NCBI RefSeq assembly: GCF_028401955.1
Contig: NZ_JAQOTJ010000005.1
Location: 220,204-284,203, forward strand
Direction of reading: 5' to 3'
DNA from: Bacillus sp. BP-3
GTDB lineage: Bacteria; Bacillota; Bacilli; Bacillales; Bacillaceae_G
Length of the DNA stretch: 64,000 nt
The number at the start of each line of letters is the position of its first letter. Positions within the stretch are counted from its first letter, which is position 1. The notes beneath the pieces are model-generated. The model saw only the letters and a list, made by a program, of their open reading frames with translations, had not been told where the DNA came from and did no database searches. A program made the position numbers and the translations under genes. Positions 17,783-26,555 of the stretch are shown one piece after another.

Positions 17783-18234
17783 ATATGTCGCATCGTGCGC
17801 GCAAGTACGTCATCGCGCATAATGAAACTGAAGCGTCTATTTACTTTAATGTCCTCTGGAATATGTGTCAATAATACAGATCCCTTCGTTTCTTCATAGT
17901 GCGTATGTTGTTCTAAGGCACTAATTGTTGCAAAATAAATGTTTTTAATGATTATTTTATCTTTCCCGGATACTTTATATTGGCCAATATACGTTAAGCT
18001 TGATACAATACCACCCGTTTCTTCATGAACTTCACGAGCTGCCGCTTCTTCTGGTGTTTCTCCCTCTTCTACCTTTCCACCTGGAAATTCAAGACCACGG
18101 CGCAAATGATGGGTTAATAACCATTGATCTCCGTACCGGCATACAACCCACACATGCTTTGGCTCAGGAGAAAATGGGTAACGTTCAAACGATAATTGTA
18201 CAGTGTTATGATAGTAATCTTTAAATGTGTACAT
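17755..18234 (-). CDS. ytkD: Nudix 8-oxo-dGTP diphosphatase YtkD
   Basis: 159-residue Nudix hydrolase that removes oxidised nucleoside triphosphates from the pool, close to B. subtilis YtkD in length and sequence as remembered (DYYHNTVQLSFE start; HVWVVCRYG; KNIYFATI; FSFIMRDDVL). The Nudix box runs from GGKVEEGETPEEAA to REVHEETGGI, about residues 52-75. It stands alone, with its terminator overlapping the 3' end. Confidence 0.88.
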   Translation of the reverse strand: MYTFKDYYHNTVQLSFERYPFSPEPKHVWVVCRYGDQWLLTHHLRRGLEFPGGKVEEGETPEEAAAREVHEETGGIVSSLTYIGQYKVSGKDKIIIKNIYFATISALEQHTHYEETKGSVLLTHIPEDIKVNRRFSFIMRDDVLARTMRHIEEIGCFTK

Positions 18235-18315
18235 GCCCTACTCCCCTATTGATGGTTACAAATTTCTTACCATAAATTGTAGCACATTCTGACTAGTATG
18301 ACTAATCTTATCCTA

Positions 18316-18630
18316 TCATAACCCGTCGATAATACCCATTTGTGCAATTAACTCTTTCGCCTCATTGTCACCAAGCTCATAAATCATTCGATATGCTTTT
18401 TGCAATTGCTCATCATACCGATCATTATTGGAATCATGATGATATTCTACAAACGGCACATGCGAACGCACAAATGTCCCAAGATCTTCACGATACGCGT
18501 TATCAAAGTACTCTCGCAGCCTCAGAATTTCTTCATCCGTCGCTTCAATCGTAAAACTATATGTATTGGCTGTTTTCACTTGTGAAATTTCGCCATTTGC
18601 AACTGAAATATAGTATGTTTTCCTATCCAT
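18316..18630 (-). CDS. Small acidic protein, unknown
   Basis: 104 residues. N-terminal half looks beta-rich (YYISVANGEISQVK), the rest helical and acidic (DEEILRLREYFDNAY). GAAGGGA lies 6 bases ahead of the ATG. It sits 81 bases upstream of ytkD on the same strand. No family named; the codon use and ribosome site support a real gene. Confidence 0.6.
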   Translation of the reverse strand: MDRKTYYISVANGEISQVKTANTYSFTIEATDEEILRLREYFDNAYREDLGTFVRSHVPFVEYHHDSNNDRYDEQLQKAYRMIYELGDNEAKELIAQMGIIDGL

Positions 18631-18764
18631 AGAACGTCCCTTCTTTCACCTACTTTACTTTCTATTGTTTTCGTTTTTTACAAAAATATGTAAAAATATA
18701 GTTAGTTTAATGATAAAATAAACACAAGGTTATAAATCTTAATATTCTGAACAAAATACTCGCA

Positions 18765-18921
18765 ATAAAGTGAAACTTCCATCAGTGGGGGTTTTCTTCA
18801 TCCCCCACTGATGGTTAGTTGAACCAATCGGGCTTTTACGGGCAGTTATCCCCCACCTATCTTCTTCGCTTTTCTCTGAATCTTGAGGTGGGGGTCTTAC
18901 TGCCCGTTAATGCGGGATAAA
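18765..18921 (+). repeat. bcr1-like repeat, full copy (157 bp)
   Basis: ATAAA at both ends, about 155 bp, AGTGAAACTTCC at the left and TGCGGGATAAA at the right. It can fold strongly: CCATCAGTGGGGG pairs with CCCCCACTGATGG, and CCCCACCT with AGGTGGGG. These traits agree with what I remember of bcr1 (about 155 bp, TTTAT at both ends, B. cereus group only). It lies between the small acidic gene and the DUF3953 gene. Confidence 0.85.
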
Positions 18922-19001
18922 TCTTTTGTGGATTCAACTATAAAAAACGGCGCTATTACTCGGTACCGTTTTAAAAGGATTTAGTTAAGGAGGATACGAA
19001 T

Positions 19002-19235
19002 ATGCTCAAAATATTACGTATTACTTTTTCCATCATCACGCTACTTTTAGGAGTATTTGGATTTTTTACAGATAACAATCTATTCATTTTACCTTGTATG
19101 CTCATCTCTTTAGGACTCATGTGTGTCATTTCAAGTATTGCAGAATTCAAAAAACAACAAACGTCTACTGGGATTTTACTGTTTCTTACTGGTGCCTTTG
19201 CGATATATGTTCCGCTCTCGCAATTCTTTCACTAA
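19002..19235 (+). CDS. DUF3953-type small membrane protein
   Basis: 77 residues, three hydrophobic segments (ITFSIITLLLGVFGFF, LFILPCMLISLGLMCVIS, GILLFLTGAFAIYV). AAGGAGGATACGAAT leads to the ATG. It resembles the DUF3953 (YczI-like) family. The stub of a second copy begins 33 bases after its stop (see 19269). Confidence 0.65.
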   Translation: MLKILRITFSIITLLLGVFGFFTDNNLFILPCMLISLGLMCVISSIAEFKKQQTSTGILLFLTGAFAIYVPLSQFFH

Positions 19236-19268
19236 AAACTACCACAAAAAATGATAAGGAGTGCTATC

Positions 19269-19291
19269 ATGCTAAAAATACTTCGCATTCC
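19269..19291 (+). pseudogene. 5' stub of a second DUF3953-type gene
   Basis: A ribosome site (AAGGAG) and the codons MLKILRI repeat the start of the gene at 19002. Homology ends about 19290, where sequence belonging to the opposite-strand gene stub begins. It is a truncated tandem copy. Confidence 0.65.
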
Positions 19292-19430
19292 ATGCAACGC
19301 TTGTACTTTTGTACTCATCTACCACAGCCATCTCTTGAATCATCCGCTTATTGTTTTTTGAATATACCGAAACAGCCTCGATAAGTACAAATGTATGAGG
19401 ATATTTCCCTCTTACTTCTGACCAGTTCAT
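19272..19430 (-). pseudogene. Truncated small gene, 52 codons
   Basis: AAAAGGAGGCGATTGTA precedes ATG at 19430. The product starts MNWSEVRGKYPHTFVLIEAV and ends AWNAKYF. It resembles a family of small cytosolic proteins (SW.EIR..FP..WVLIEAI.AHS.N..R) that normally continue for another 30 residues or so. The last seven codons lie in the DUF3953 stub read backwards, so a deletion fused the two convergent stubs. Family recognition is from memory and moderate. Confidence 0.55.
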
Positions 19431-19511
19431 TACAATCGCCTCCTTTTCTTCTTATTAGTGTAGTACACTTATTTCACCTCAATGAAATTGGCTTTTTCCT
19501 TATTTCTAAAT

Positions 19512-19540
19512 AAAAAAGCTGCCTTTCCCAGGCAGCTTTC
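19512..19540 (-). terminator. Terminator of luxS
   Basis: AAAGCTGCCT and AGGCAGCTTT pair around TTCCC; on the minus strand six T follow. Nine bases after the luxS stop. Confidence 0.9.
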
Positions 19541-19548
19541 CAAACATC

Positions 19549-20022
19549 TTATCCAAACACTTTCTCAAGTTCGTCTTTCTCTTGGCTTAACCAGAAATTC
19601 ATTAAGCGTTTTGCGCCTTCTAAGTCATGAAGTTTCGCTTGGCCACACTGCGTTTCGTTTGCCGCAGGAATTTCTGTAATTTGTATTGCGTCTTGCAATG
19701 TTAACTCTAATAAATCGATAACTTCGCGTACTGTTGGTGTACCACTTACGACAAGGTAGTATCCTGTTTGGCAGCCCATTGGCGAAATATCAATAATATC
19801 AAAGTGTGGATAACGATCGATATATTTACGTAAATTAAATGCTAATAAATGCTCTAGCGTATGAATAACATCTGGCTTCATCGCTTGTTTATTTGGTTGG
19901 CAAAAACGGATATCAAATTTATTTACAATACCGTCTTTTCCTACTTGATGAACGCCGCAATGTCTTACATAAGGCGCTTTTACAATTGTATGATCTAATT
20001 CAAAGCTTTCTACTGATGGCAT
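19549..20022 (-). CDS. luxS: S-ribosylhomocysteine lyase
   Basis: Cleaves S-ribosylhomocysteine to homocysteine and DPD, the precursor of autoinducer AI-2, in the activated methyl cycle. 157 residues, usual length. The metal ligands are visible as HTLEH (about 54-58) and the Cys in ETQCGQ; the catalytic Cys lies in [13 protein letters not shown] at 20022 is preferred over 20028 because GGCGGGAG lies too close to the latter. It has its own terminator. Confidence 0.96.
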   Translation of the reverse strand: MPSVESFELDHTIVKAPYVRHCGVHQVGKDGIVNKFDIRFCQPNKQAMKPDVIHTLEHLLAFNLRKYIDRYPHFDIIDISPMGCQTGYYLVVSGTPTVREVIDLLELTLQDAIQITEIPAANETQCGQAKLHDLEGAKRLMNFWLSQEKDELEKVFG

Positions 20023-20151
20023 ATTCATCTCTCCCGCCTTTATTTATAATTCCTATATATCCAATATGATATAACGGAATTACAAATTAGTAAAGTATTA
20101 TGTACAGACCATGCTATAATACTTACAGCATATGCAGGAAAGGAGACCATT

Positions 20152-20382
20152 ATGAAACGCATTTTCATCGGTATTATTCGCTTTTATCAAAAGTTTATTT
20201 CTCCAATGACACCGCCGACGTGCCGCTTCCATCCAACATGTTCTCACTACGGGCTCGAAGCGATTCAAACTCACGGTGCATTAAAAGGAAGTTGGCTTAC
20301 AGTGAAACGCATTTTGAAATGCCACCCATTTCATCCAGGCGGATTCGATCCTGTCCCGGAGAAAAAACAGGAGAAGAATTAA
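20152..20382 (+). CDS. yidD: Membrane protein insertion efficiency factor YidD
   Basis: 76 residues. The family pattern [13 protein letters not shown], then [14 protein letters not shown], then [18 protein letters not shown] is complete. It assists YidC-dependent membrane insertion. AGGAAAGGAG precedes the ATG. Its 3' end overlaps the convergent carbonic anhydrase gene by four bases, and no terminator is visible between them. Confidence 0.92.
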   Translation: MKRIFIGIIRFYQKFISPMTPPTCRFHPTCSHYGLEAIQTHGALKGSWLTVKRILKCHPFHPGGFDPVPEKKQEKN

Positions 20383-20942
20383 CCTTCGTAACCATTCACA
20401 ACAACATCTAACTTTCCAGTGTCCGGATGAATAACAAGTCCGTGTACAGGTACTTCTGTTGGCATAAGCGGATGGTTATGCAGTATAGACACACTGTGCT
20501 CCACGCTTTCTTCTACACTTGAAAACCCGCGTAAAAACTTCTCTAAATCGATTCCAGAATAACGAAGTGTATCTAGTTTCTCTTCTGAAATACCGCGCTC
20601 TTTCATTTTTTCAATCGTGCTGCTCGCTTGAATTTTCGCCATACCGCAATCATGGTGACCAATTACACATACTTCATCTGCACCAAGTTCATAAATCGCG
20701 ACTAAAATGCTGCGCATAATACTTCCAAATGGATGCGAAATAACAGCGCCAGCTACTTTAATAATTTTCACGTCACCATTACGCATGTTCATCGCTTTTG
20801 GCAATAGTTCAACTAGACGCGTGTCCATACATGAAATAAGCACCATTTTTTTATTTGGGTATTTTCCTGTTTCGTATTCTTCATATTTTTTACTTTCAAC
20901 AAATTCCTTATTATATTGCAAAATCTCTTCTAGAGCTTTCAT
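20379..20942 (-). CDS. ytiB: Beta-class carbonic anhydrase (YtiB type)
   Basis: Interconverts CO2 and bicarbonate. 187 residues. The zinc ligands are in SCMDTR (Cys, with the Asp-Arg dyad) and GHHDCGM (His and Cys). It is close to B. subtilis YtiB, which also neighbours luxS and the yidD homologue. A TTG at 20948 opens the frame, but the ATG at 20942 has the better spacing from AGAGGGG. Confidence 0.88.
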   Translation of the reverse strand: MKALEEILQYNKEFVESKKYEEYETGKYPNKKMVLISCMDTRLVELLPKAMNMRNGDVKIIKVAGAVISHPFGSIMRSILVAIYELGADEVCVIGHHDCGMAKIQASSTIEKMKERGISEEKLDTLRYSGIDLEKFLRGFSSVEESVEHSVSILHNHPLMPTEVPVHGLVIHPDTGKLDVVVNGYEG

Positions 20943-21161
20943 AATCAATCCCCTCTTTCTTATATGTAGCTATAATGTAAGTGTACCAAAGAATAAAAAA
21001 AACAAAAAATGTATTGCTTTATCCTAAGAATATAATTTTTCAGACAACAGTCATAATTCTTCCATAATTTCCACACAGTTCTGTAACAACTACCTCGGAC
21101 TTTGCTCATATTTTCACTATAAACTAAATGTAGATAATGAAAAAAGGGAGTGAGTTTTATT

Positions 21162-22508
21162 ATGTCCGACGTTTTGTTACTGAGTCGTTTTCAATTTGCA
21201 ATTACAATTTTTTATCATTTCTTATTTGTACCGTTAACACTCGGACTTGTTATTTTAGTAGCGTTCATGGAAACGCAATATGCACGTACATTAAATCCAA
21301 CATACCGAAAAATGGCGAACTTCTGGGGTAAGTTATTTACAATTAACTTCGTAATGGGAATCATCACCGGGATTACAATGGAATTCCAGTTTGGAACAAA
21401 CTGGTCTGAATACTCCAAATATATGGGAGATATTTTTGGATCTCCACTAGCAATCGAAGCACTTGTTGCCTTCTTCTTAGAGTCTACTTTCATGGGAATT
21501 TGGTTGTTCGGTAAAGATAAAATTTCACCAAAGTTCCGTGCTTTCTCTATGTGGATGGTCGCACTTGGAACAAATATTTCTGCACTTTGGATCATCACAG
21601 CAAACGGCTTCATGCAAAACCCAGTTGGTTATGTAGTCCGAAATGGCCGCGCTGAATTAAATGACTTTTGGGCACTAGTTACAAACCCATATGCATGGCA
21701 TATATTCTTCCACACTGTGGTTGGTTGTTATATCGTTGGTGCATTCTTCGTTATGGCGATTAGTGCGTATCACTTACTACGTAAAAATGATGTTGAATTC
21801 TTTAAAAAATCATTTAAGTATGGTTTAATATTCGGTTTATTTGCAGCAACTGCAACACCATTCATCGGTCACGAATCCGGTGCCTTCGCAGCAAAAATGC
21901 AACCTGCTAAAGGTGCAGCAATGGAAGCTGTTTGGGACACTGGAGAAGGAAAAGGGTTCTCAATTATTCAAATTCCTGATGTAAAAAATGAGAAAAATTT
22001 CGAAGCATTAACAATTCCAAAACTCGGCAGCTTCTTCTATACAAATTCATTTGATGGAAAAATTGTCGGTTTAAAAGATATTCCAAAAGACGAACGTCCA
22101 AACGTAAATCTTGTTTATTACAGCTTCCGTTTAATGGTTGCGCTTGGTACATTCTTTATGGCACTTACATGGTTTGGTTTCTATTTAAGCCGCAAAGGAA
22201 AACTAGAAAACTCAAAACGTTTCTTAAAAATTACAATGTGGTCTGTATTACTTCCATATGTAGCAATTAACGCAGGTTGGATTGTTGCAGAAGCGGGACG
22301 TCAGCCTTGGACAGTATACAAACTAATGCGAACAGCAGAATCCGTTTCACCAATTTCTGTACCACAAATTTGGTTCTCTTTAATTAGCTTAATCTTATTC
22401 TACACTTTACTATTAATTGCTGATGTATACCTTATGTTGAAATTTGCGAAAAAAGGACCTGAAGCATTAGAAGATACTACAGAGGGAGGTGCATATCATG
22501 TCTCATGA
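21162..22508 (+). CDS. cydA: Cytochrome bd ubiquinol/menaquinol oxidase subunit I
   Basis: Quinol-oxidising subunit of cytochrome bd, which reduces oxygen with high affinity and supports low-oxygen growth. 448 residues, about nine helices. The haem ligand His lies in FYHFLF near residue 18; the quinol-site motif is EAGRQPW, with the short Q-loop typical of Bacillus. A GTG at 21150 opens the frame, but it touches the AGGGAG box; the ATG at 21162 is preferred. It overlaps cydB by 11 bases. Confidence 0.93.
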   Translation: MSDVLLLSRFQFAITIFYHFLFVPLTLGLVILVAFMETQYARTLNPTYRKMANFWGKLFTINFVMGIITGITMEFQFGTNWSEYSKYMGDIFGSPLAIEALVAFFLESTFMGIWLFGKDKISPKFRAFSMWMVALGTNISALWIITANGFMQNPVGYVVRNGRAELNDFWALVTNPYAWHIFFHTVVGCYIVGAFFVMAISAYHLLRKNDVEFFKKSFKYGLIFGLFAATATPFIGHESGAFAAKMQPAKGAAMEAVWDTGEGKGFSIIQIPDVKNEKNFEALTIPKLGSFFYTNSFDGKIVGLKDIPKDERPNVNLVYYSFRLMVALGTFFMALTWFGFYLSRKGKLENSKRFLKITMWSVLLPYVAINAGWIVAEAGRQPWTVYKLMRTAESVSPISVPQIWFSLISLILFYTLLLIADVYLMLKFAKKGPEALEDTTEGGAYHVS

Positions 22509-23526
22509 TACACTTGCAATTATTTGGTTCGGCTTATGGGGCGTGATTTGGACAGTTTACTTTATTCTCGATGGCTATGCACTTGGTAACGGAATGATTT
22601 TCCCATTCGTTACGAAAGATCGCCAAGAACGCAACCAAATGCAAGAAGCAATCGGACCGTTCTGGGGCGGAAATGAAGTATGGTTAATTACAGCTGGGGG
22701 GGCAACATTCGCTGCTTTCCCAATCACATATGCAAACATGTTCAGTTACTTATATACACCGTTATTCTTAGTATTACTTGCTCTATTTGCTCGTGCAGCA
22801 GGACTAGAATTCATGCATAAAGATGATTCACCAGTTTGGCAAACTGTTTGTAAATGGACATATGCCGTTGGTAGTTTCTTAATTGCCTTCTTATTCGGCG
22901 TTACATTCGCTAACCTGTACTACGGATTACAAATTGGTAAAAATGGCTATGACGGAAATTTACTTAGCTTATTACACCCTTACGGCATTTTAGGCGGCCT
23001 ATTCTTTACAGCAATATTTGTCGTATCCGGTGCGCTTTGGGTTATGATTAAAGCGACTGGTGAAGTATCAGATCGCGCTTATAAAATTGCCAAGCCATTT
23101 TCAATGGCAGCCGCAATTATTCTAGCTATCTTTTATGTCGCAACGTCAAACCTTACAAACTTATTCCAAAACTTTACGGAATATCCTGTACTGTTCTTAA
23201 TCCCAGCGCTTGCGATGTTAATGAGCGTCATCGCTATGGCGATGGTTTTCAAACGTAAAATTGGATTAGCCTTCACATTTGTTTGCTTAACAATTGCTAC
23301 GTTTATGGCAACTGGTTTTGCTGGCATGTTCCCAAGAATGCTGCCATCGCGTATTAACGATGCATACAGCACAACATTATTCCAAGCAGCAGGTAGTGAA
23401 TTAAACTTAAAAATTATGTTCTTTGTTGCAATGGTAATGGTGCCTATCGTTATTGGCTATCAATTATGGAGCTACACAATCTTTAAAGAGAAAATTCATA
23501 AAGACTCTGCAAAAGGTTATCACTAA
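22498..23526 (+). CDS. cydB: Cytochrome bd oxidase subunit II
   Basis: 342 residues, eight or so membrane helices, with the N-terminal WFGLWGVIWTVYFILDG pattern and FWGGNEVWLI of CydB. It supports haem insertion and oxygen access in CydAB. GGGAGGTG inside cydA sets the ATG at 22498. A terminator follows 8 bases after the stop. cydC and cydD are not in the window. Confidence 0.93.
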   Translation: MSHDTLAIIWFGLWGVIWTVYFILDGYALGNGMIFPFVTKDRQERNQMQEAIGPFWGGNEVWLITAGGATFAAFPITYANMFSYLYTPLFLVLLALFARAAGLEFMHKDDSPVWQTVCKWTYAVGSFLIAFLFGVTFANLYYGLQIGKNGYDGNLLSLLHPYGILGGLFFTAIFVVSGALWVMIKATGEVSDRAYKIAKPFSMAAAIILAIFYVATSNLTNLFQNFTEYPVLFLIPALAMLMSVIAMAMVFKRKIGLAFTFVCLTIATFMATGFAGMFPRMLPSRINDAYSTTLFQAAGSELNLKIMFFVAMVMVPIVIGYQLWSYTIFKEKIHKDSAKGYH

Positions 23527-23532
23527 AATTGC

Positions 23533-23562
23533 GAACCATCCTCTATCCGGGGATGGTTTTTT
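23533..23562 (+). terminator. Terminator of cydAB
   Basis: AACCATCC and GGATGGTT pair around TCTATCCGG, then six T. Confidence 0.9.
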
Positions 23563-23635
23563 CTATTCATTTCTTTACTCCGTGATATATAATAAAAAAG
23601 GAATTTATCAGAAAGTTGAGGTAATCACAAAAGAT

Positions 23636-24667
23636 ATGTTTTTAGAAATCATCACCTTTATTTTACTCATTATTTTTCTATTCTTTTATTTACGAGATCC
23701 AAGAAGTTTAATAATTGGATTTTTATTTAATCTGTTCTTTTGCTCATTCCTTATCCTGTTTGTTTATTTAGGTTTTAGCTCCGATAATGCGATATTTCGA
23801 ATAATTGCCGCTATCCCTCTTTTCATCATTGGCTTTATGTTAACCTTTGGTATATTCGCTTTAATGATCGGACTATTTTTGAATGCAAGGATTTTAATGA
23901 GAAAAGAAGGACGACGTTTTTCAAATTGTTTAACACTACTAGCTGGATTAGGTATTTTATTCAGTATAATATTCTTAGTAGTTGAGCCAACTCGATTCTT
24001 ATCCCCTCATTTCGGACCGATTTTTACAGGAGTATTTTTCATTATGGTATATTTCTTTTTCCACTTATCTAACTTCTTAACAGCTTACTTTCTGTATCAA
24101 TTTAATAGACCAAGACGCAATCAAGATTTCATTATCGTCCTTGGTAGTGGATTAATTAATGATAAAGTGCCACCACTTTTAGCAAGCAGAATTAATAAGG
24201 CAATTGATTTTTATTGGAAACAAGCAGCTGTTTCTTTTCCGCCTATCATTATTTTCTCTGGTGGACAAGGTCCTGATGAAAACCTTCCTGAAGCTGAGGC
24301 GATGCAAATGTACGCCGTTGAAAAAGGAATTCCTACCGAGCATACGATAAAAGAAGATCGTTCTGTTAACACGTATCAAAATATGTTATTTTCAAAACAA
24401 ATTATGGATTCACGAAAAGAAGGACAATACAAAAGTATCTTTACAACGAACAATTTCCATCTTTTCCGCGCTGGATTATATGCAAAAGAAGCCGGACTTA
24501 ACAGCCAAGGAATTGGCTCCAAAACCGCTTTTTATTACTGGCCAAATGCGATGATTCGAGAGTATATTGCGATTGTTGTCATGGGTCGTAAGCACCATGT
24601 TAAGGTTGTAGGAGTTATCTTAGGATTCTCCATACTCCTTACAGCGATTAGTTTTCTATTTTCTTAA
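23636..24667 (+). CDS. YdcF-type (DUF218) membrane protein
   Basis: 343 residues. N-terminal half has four or five membrane segments; the C-terminal DUF218/YdcF domain starts at DFIIVLGSGLINDKVPP and contains FSGGQGPDENLPEAEAM, DRSVNTYQNM and TTNNFHLFRA. Relatives (SanA, ElyC, YdcF) act in envelope maturation or bind S-adenosylmethionine; the exact role is unknown. The open frame runs back into cydB and through the cyd terminator, so that part cannot be coding; ATG 23636 is the first good start, though its ribosome site (TTGAGGTAA) is poorly spaced. Confidence 0.75.
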   Translation: MFLEIITFILLIIFLFFYLRDPRSLIIGFLFNLFFCSFLILFVYLGFSSDNAIFRIIAAIPLFIIGFMLTFGIFALMIGLFLNARILMRKEGRRFSNCLTLLAGLGILFSIIFLVVEPTRFLSPHFGPIFTGVFFIMVYFFFHLSNFLTAYFLYQFNRPRRNQDFIIVLGSGLINDKVPPLLASRINKAIDFYWKQAAVSFPPIIIFSGGQGPDENLPEAEAMQMYAVEKGIPTEHTIKEDRSVNTYQNMLFSKQIMDSRKEGQYKSIFTTNNFHLFRAGLYAKEAGLNSQGIGSKTAFYYWPNAMIREYIAIVVMGRKHHVKVVGVILGFSILLTAISFLFS

Positions 24668-24673
24668 CATACA

Positions 24674-24718
24674 AGAAAAGCGCAAGAAGCAACTAGTATG
24701 CTTCTTGCGCTTTTTTCT
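24674..24718. terminator. Bidirectional terminator
   Basis: AAAGCGCAAGAAGCA and TGCTTCTTGCGCTTT pair around ACTAGTA with A- and T-runs. It serves both the YdcF-type gene and the convergent DUF4247 gene, whose stop codon begins at its edge. Confidence 0.9.
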
Positions 24719-25528
24719 TTATCTTCTTTTCGTAACTTTTCCAGAACCGCCAACCTTTGTTTTAGGGGGAGACGTATTCTTCGGTGGGCCTGTTGTCGAT
24801 GATTTCGGCTTCACATCTGATTCACTAGAACCACCTGGTGATTTTATAATTTTCCCTTTATTCTCCGTAGAAGGTGGAACAGATTGAGTTCCTTTTTCCG
24901 TAATATTTCCCGAATCACCTACAGATGGTTTTTGCTCTACTTTATCACTTCTTTTAATAATAGAGCCTTTACCTTGTTTCGTAATAGGCGGAGGTGTTTT
25001 CTTTTCTTCTTTTGTAGGTGGTCGCTCTTGGATAACCGGTTTATGATTTTGTCTGTCTGTATACCCGCGGTAATCGCCGTGATACGATTTACGCGAATCA
25101 AATATATCATTTAATATACTTGCCATAATATATCCTTCTAAAAAGGATGGCTGATAATTTTGACGAACAAACTCTTTATTGCTGATTTCAATTAACGTAT
25201 CCGATGGCTTCTCTTTATCCTTTTGAAGGTTATAGATTTTATCAGAATACACAAGGAACATTTGATTTTCGTCTTCTTTAGACGCTTGTTTTGGTTCCTG
25301 TTCATCAATTAATTCTTTAGCAACTTGAGGAACTGATTTATTGGCAGCCCTATACACATAAGATTCTTGCTTACCGTCTTTCGCAACTGATTCTAACGGG
25401 TAACGGTCTTGAATCGACTTTTCATTTTGGCATCCCGATAAGGCAAAACCTGCAATTACAAGTAACATAACAATAGCAAGTATAGCGATGCCGAGCGATT
25501 TAATCATGGGAAACAATCGTTTTGACAT
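24719..25528 (-). CDS. DUF4247-type lipoprotein
   Basis: 269 residues. A hydrophobic segment near residues 10-33 ends at ALSGC, so it is probably lipid-anchored. The body (residues 40-150) resembles DUF4247 (DRYPLESV, FLEGYIMASILNDIFD); the tail is a long disordered Pro/Lys/Ser/Gly region (PPPITKQGKG, SPGGSSESD, TGPPKNTSPP). Last gene of the pspA operon, 12 bases after the DUF4178 gene. AAGGGGG precedes the ATG. Its role in envelope stress is inferred from the operon. Confidence 0.7.
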   Translation of the reverse strand: MSKRLFPMIKSLGIAILAIVMLLVIAGFALSGCQNEKSIQDRYPLESVAKDGKQESYVYRAANKSVPQVAKELIDEQEPKQASKEDENQMFLVYSDKIYNLQKDKEKPSDTLIEISNKEFVRQNYQPSFLEGYIMASILNDIFDSRKSYHGDYRGYTDRQNHKPVIQERPPTKEEKKTPPPITKQGKGSIIKRSDKVEQKPSVGDSGNITEKGTQSVPPSTENKGKIIKSPGGSSESDVKPKSSTTGPPKNTSPPKTKVGGSGKVTKRR

Positions 25529-25540
25529 GATTACGCCCCC

Positions 25541-26047
25541 TTACGTTGCTCTTATGATTTGTACATCAGCTGAAAGAATCAATTCTCCCTCATACATCAT
25601 TGTACGTCCATCTTGCCACTCAACGCGAAGTAGCTTTCGATTATCAGATTGAAACTCCCATACGTATTGTTCATCAGATGCTGCAAATGGTGTTTTCCCC
25701 ATGACAACAACACGACCGTTATATTGCTCTTCCATATGATATTCAATGTCGTCCATTTCAATTGTCGTTGGAATTTCATTGATTGAATCTAATCGTCCAT
25801 CAATAGGCGCATATAATTTATAATACGTGTTCTCACGATTTTCAATTTTTAAATACCGAATGGTTCTTCCATCTCGCAACGTTAAAACAAGTTCATTTCG
25901 AGAGTGCATGCTTGTTTTTCCAATCACTTCATACATGACTAATGAAACTTCAATCATGTCACCAGGAGCTAACGTGAGTACCGTTTTCTCAGGTTTAGCA
26001 GGTTCCGGACTTTTTATTATATTTTTAATACGTTTAAATAAACTCAT
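25541..26047 (-). CDS. DUF4178 domain protein
   Basis: 168 residues, all beta-rich after a basic N-terminus, with LAPGDMIEVSLVMYEVIG and WEFQSDNRKLLRVEWQDG typical of DUF4178. The frame opens at 26161 but that part overlaps the DUF350 gene; ATG 26047 has GGATGGGG ahead and was chosen. Sits between DUF350 and DUF4247 genes in the pspA operon. Unknown biochemical role. Confidence 0.75.
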   Translation of the reverse strand: MSLFKRIKNIIKSPEPAKPEKTVLTLAPGDMIEVSLVMYEVIGKTSMHSRNELVLTLRDGRTIRYLKIENRENTYYKLYAPIDGRLDSINEIPTTIEMDDIEYHMEEQYNGRVVVMGKTPFAASDEQYVWEFQSDNRKLLRVEWQDGRTMMYEGELILSADVQIIRAT

Positions 26048-26069
26048 TGACCGCCCCATCCTTTTCTCG

Positions 26070-26474
26070 TTATAGACATGCTGATAAAATAAGGGCACCG
26101 ACAATATGTAACGAACCTGCCAAGACAGCATGCGCCACATATCCTTGCTTCGTCCCTTCATCTAAATCTAAATTGACTGTTTTTCGCAAAACAAGTTCAA
26201 CAAACATTTCTACAAATAATAAAATTACAAAAGATACCGCTGATGCAAGTAATGCTTGCCATAGATCATTTGATTTCGAAATCGATTGCGATAAAATATA
26301 TCCTTGCGCGAACAACTTCATCGCAAAGCGTGTCGTAACCGCCATATTTCCTTTTTTAATTTCTTCTAAATCTTTATATTTAGTAAAAAGTGAATCAATC
26401 CACATCAGTAGAAATAAAAGGAGAGCGCCTGCGCCTGTCCATACAAGCATGGCTAAAATATTCATCCCTGTCAT
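26070..26474 (-). CDS. DUF350 membrane protein
   Basis: 134 residues, four membrane helices in two DUF350-like repeats (MNILAMLVWTGAGALLLFLL and LWQALLASAVSFVILLFVEM). GAGGTGG precedes ATG 26474; the longer frame to 26513 runs into the hairpin. The neighbour set PspA/DUF350 also occurs in the E. coli yjfIJKLMC cluster. Function unknown; a channel-like role has been proposed for this type of gene set. Confidence 0.75.
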   Translation of the reverse strand: MTGMNILAMLVWTGAGALLLFLLMWIDSLFTKYKDLEEIKKGNMAVTTRFAMKLFAQGYILSQSISKSNDLWQALLASAVSFVILLFVEMFVELVLRKTVNLDLDEGTKQGYVAHAVLAGSLHIVGALILSACL

Positions 26475-26502
26475 TAAAAAACCACCTCTGAAAAAATAAT
26501 AG

Positions 26503-26540
26503 AAAACCGACATGACTTCCTTCTATGACATGTCGGTTCT
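26503..26540 (-). terminator. Internal hairpin between pspA and the DUF350 gene
   Basis: AACCGACATG and CATGTCGGTT pair perfectly, extending to 12 bases (ACCGACATGTCA-type), 16 bases beyond the pspA stop. On the minus strand it is followed by TTTTCTATTATTTTTT. It probably attenuates the transcript so that pspA is made in excess over the downstream membrane genes. Confidence 0.8.
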
Positions 26541-26555
26541 CTTGTCTATTCTAGA

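Noticed and set aside
17267-18921. Pair of bcr1-like repeats as ends of one transposon carrying ytkD
   Set aside because: They are in the same orientation, differ in length by a simple deletion, and each has its own ATAAA ends, so they are separate insertions.
23453-23635. N-terminal extension of the YdcF-type gene
   Set aside because: It would run through cydB and the cydAB terminator.
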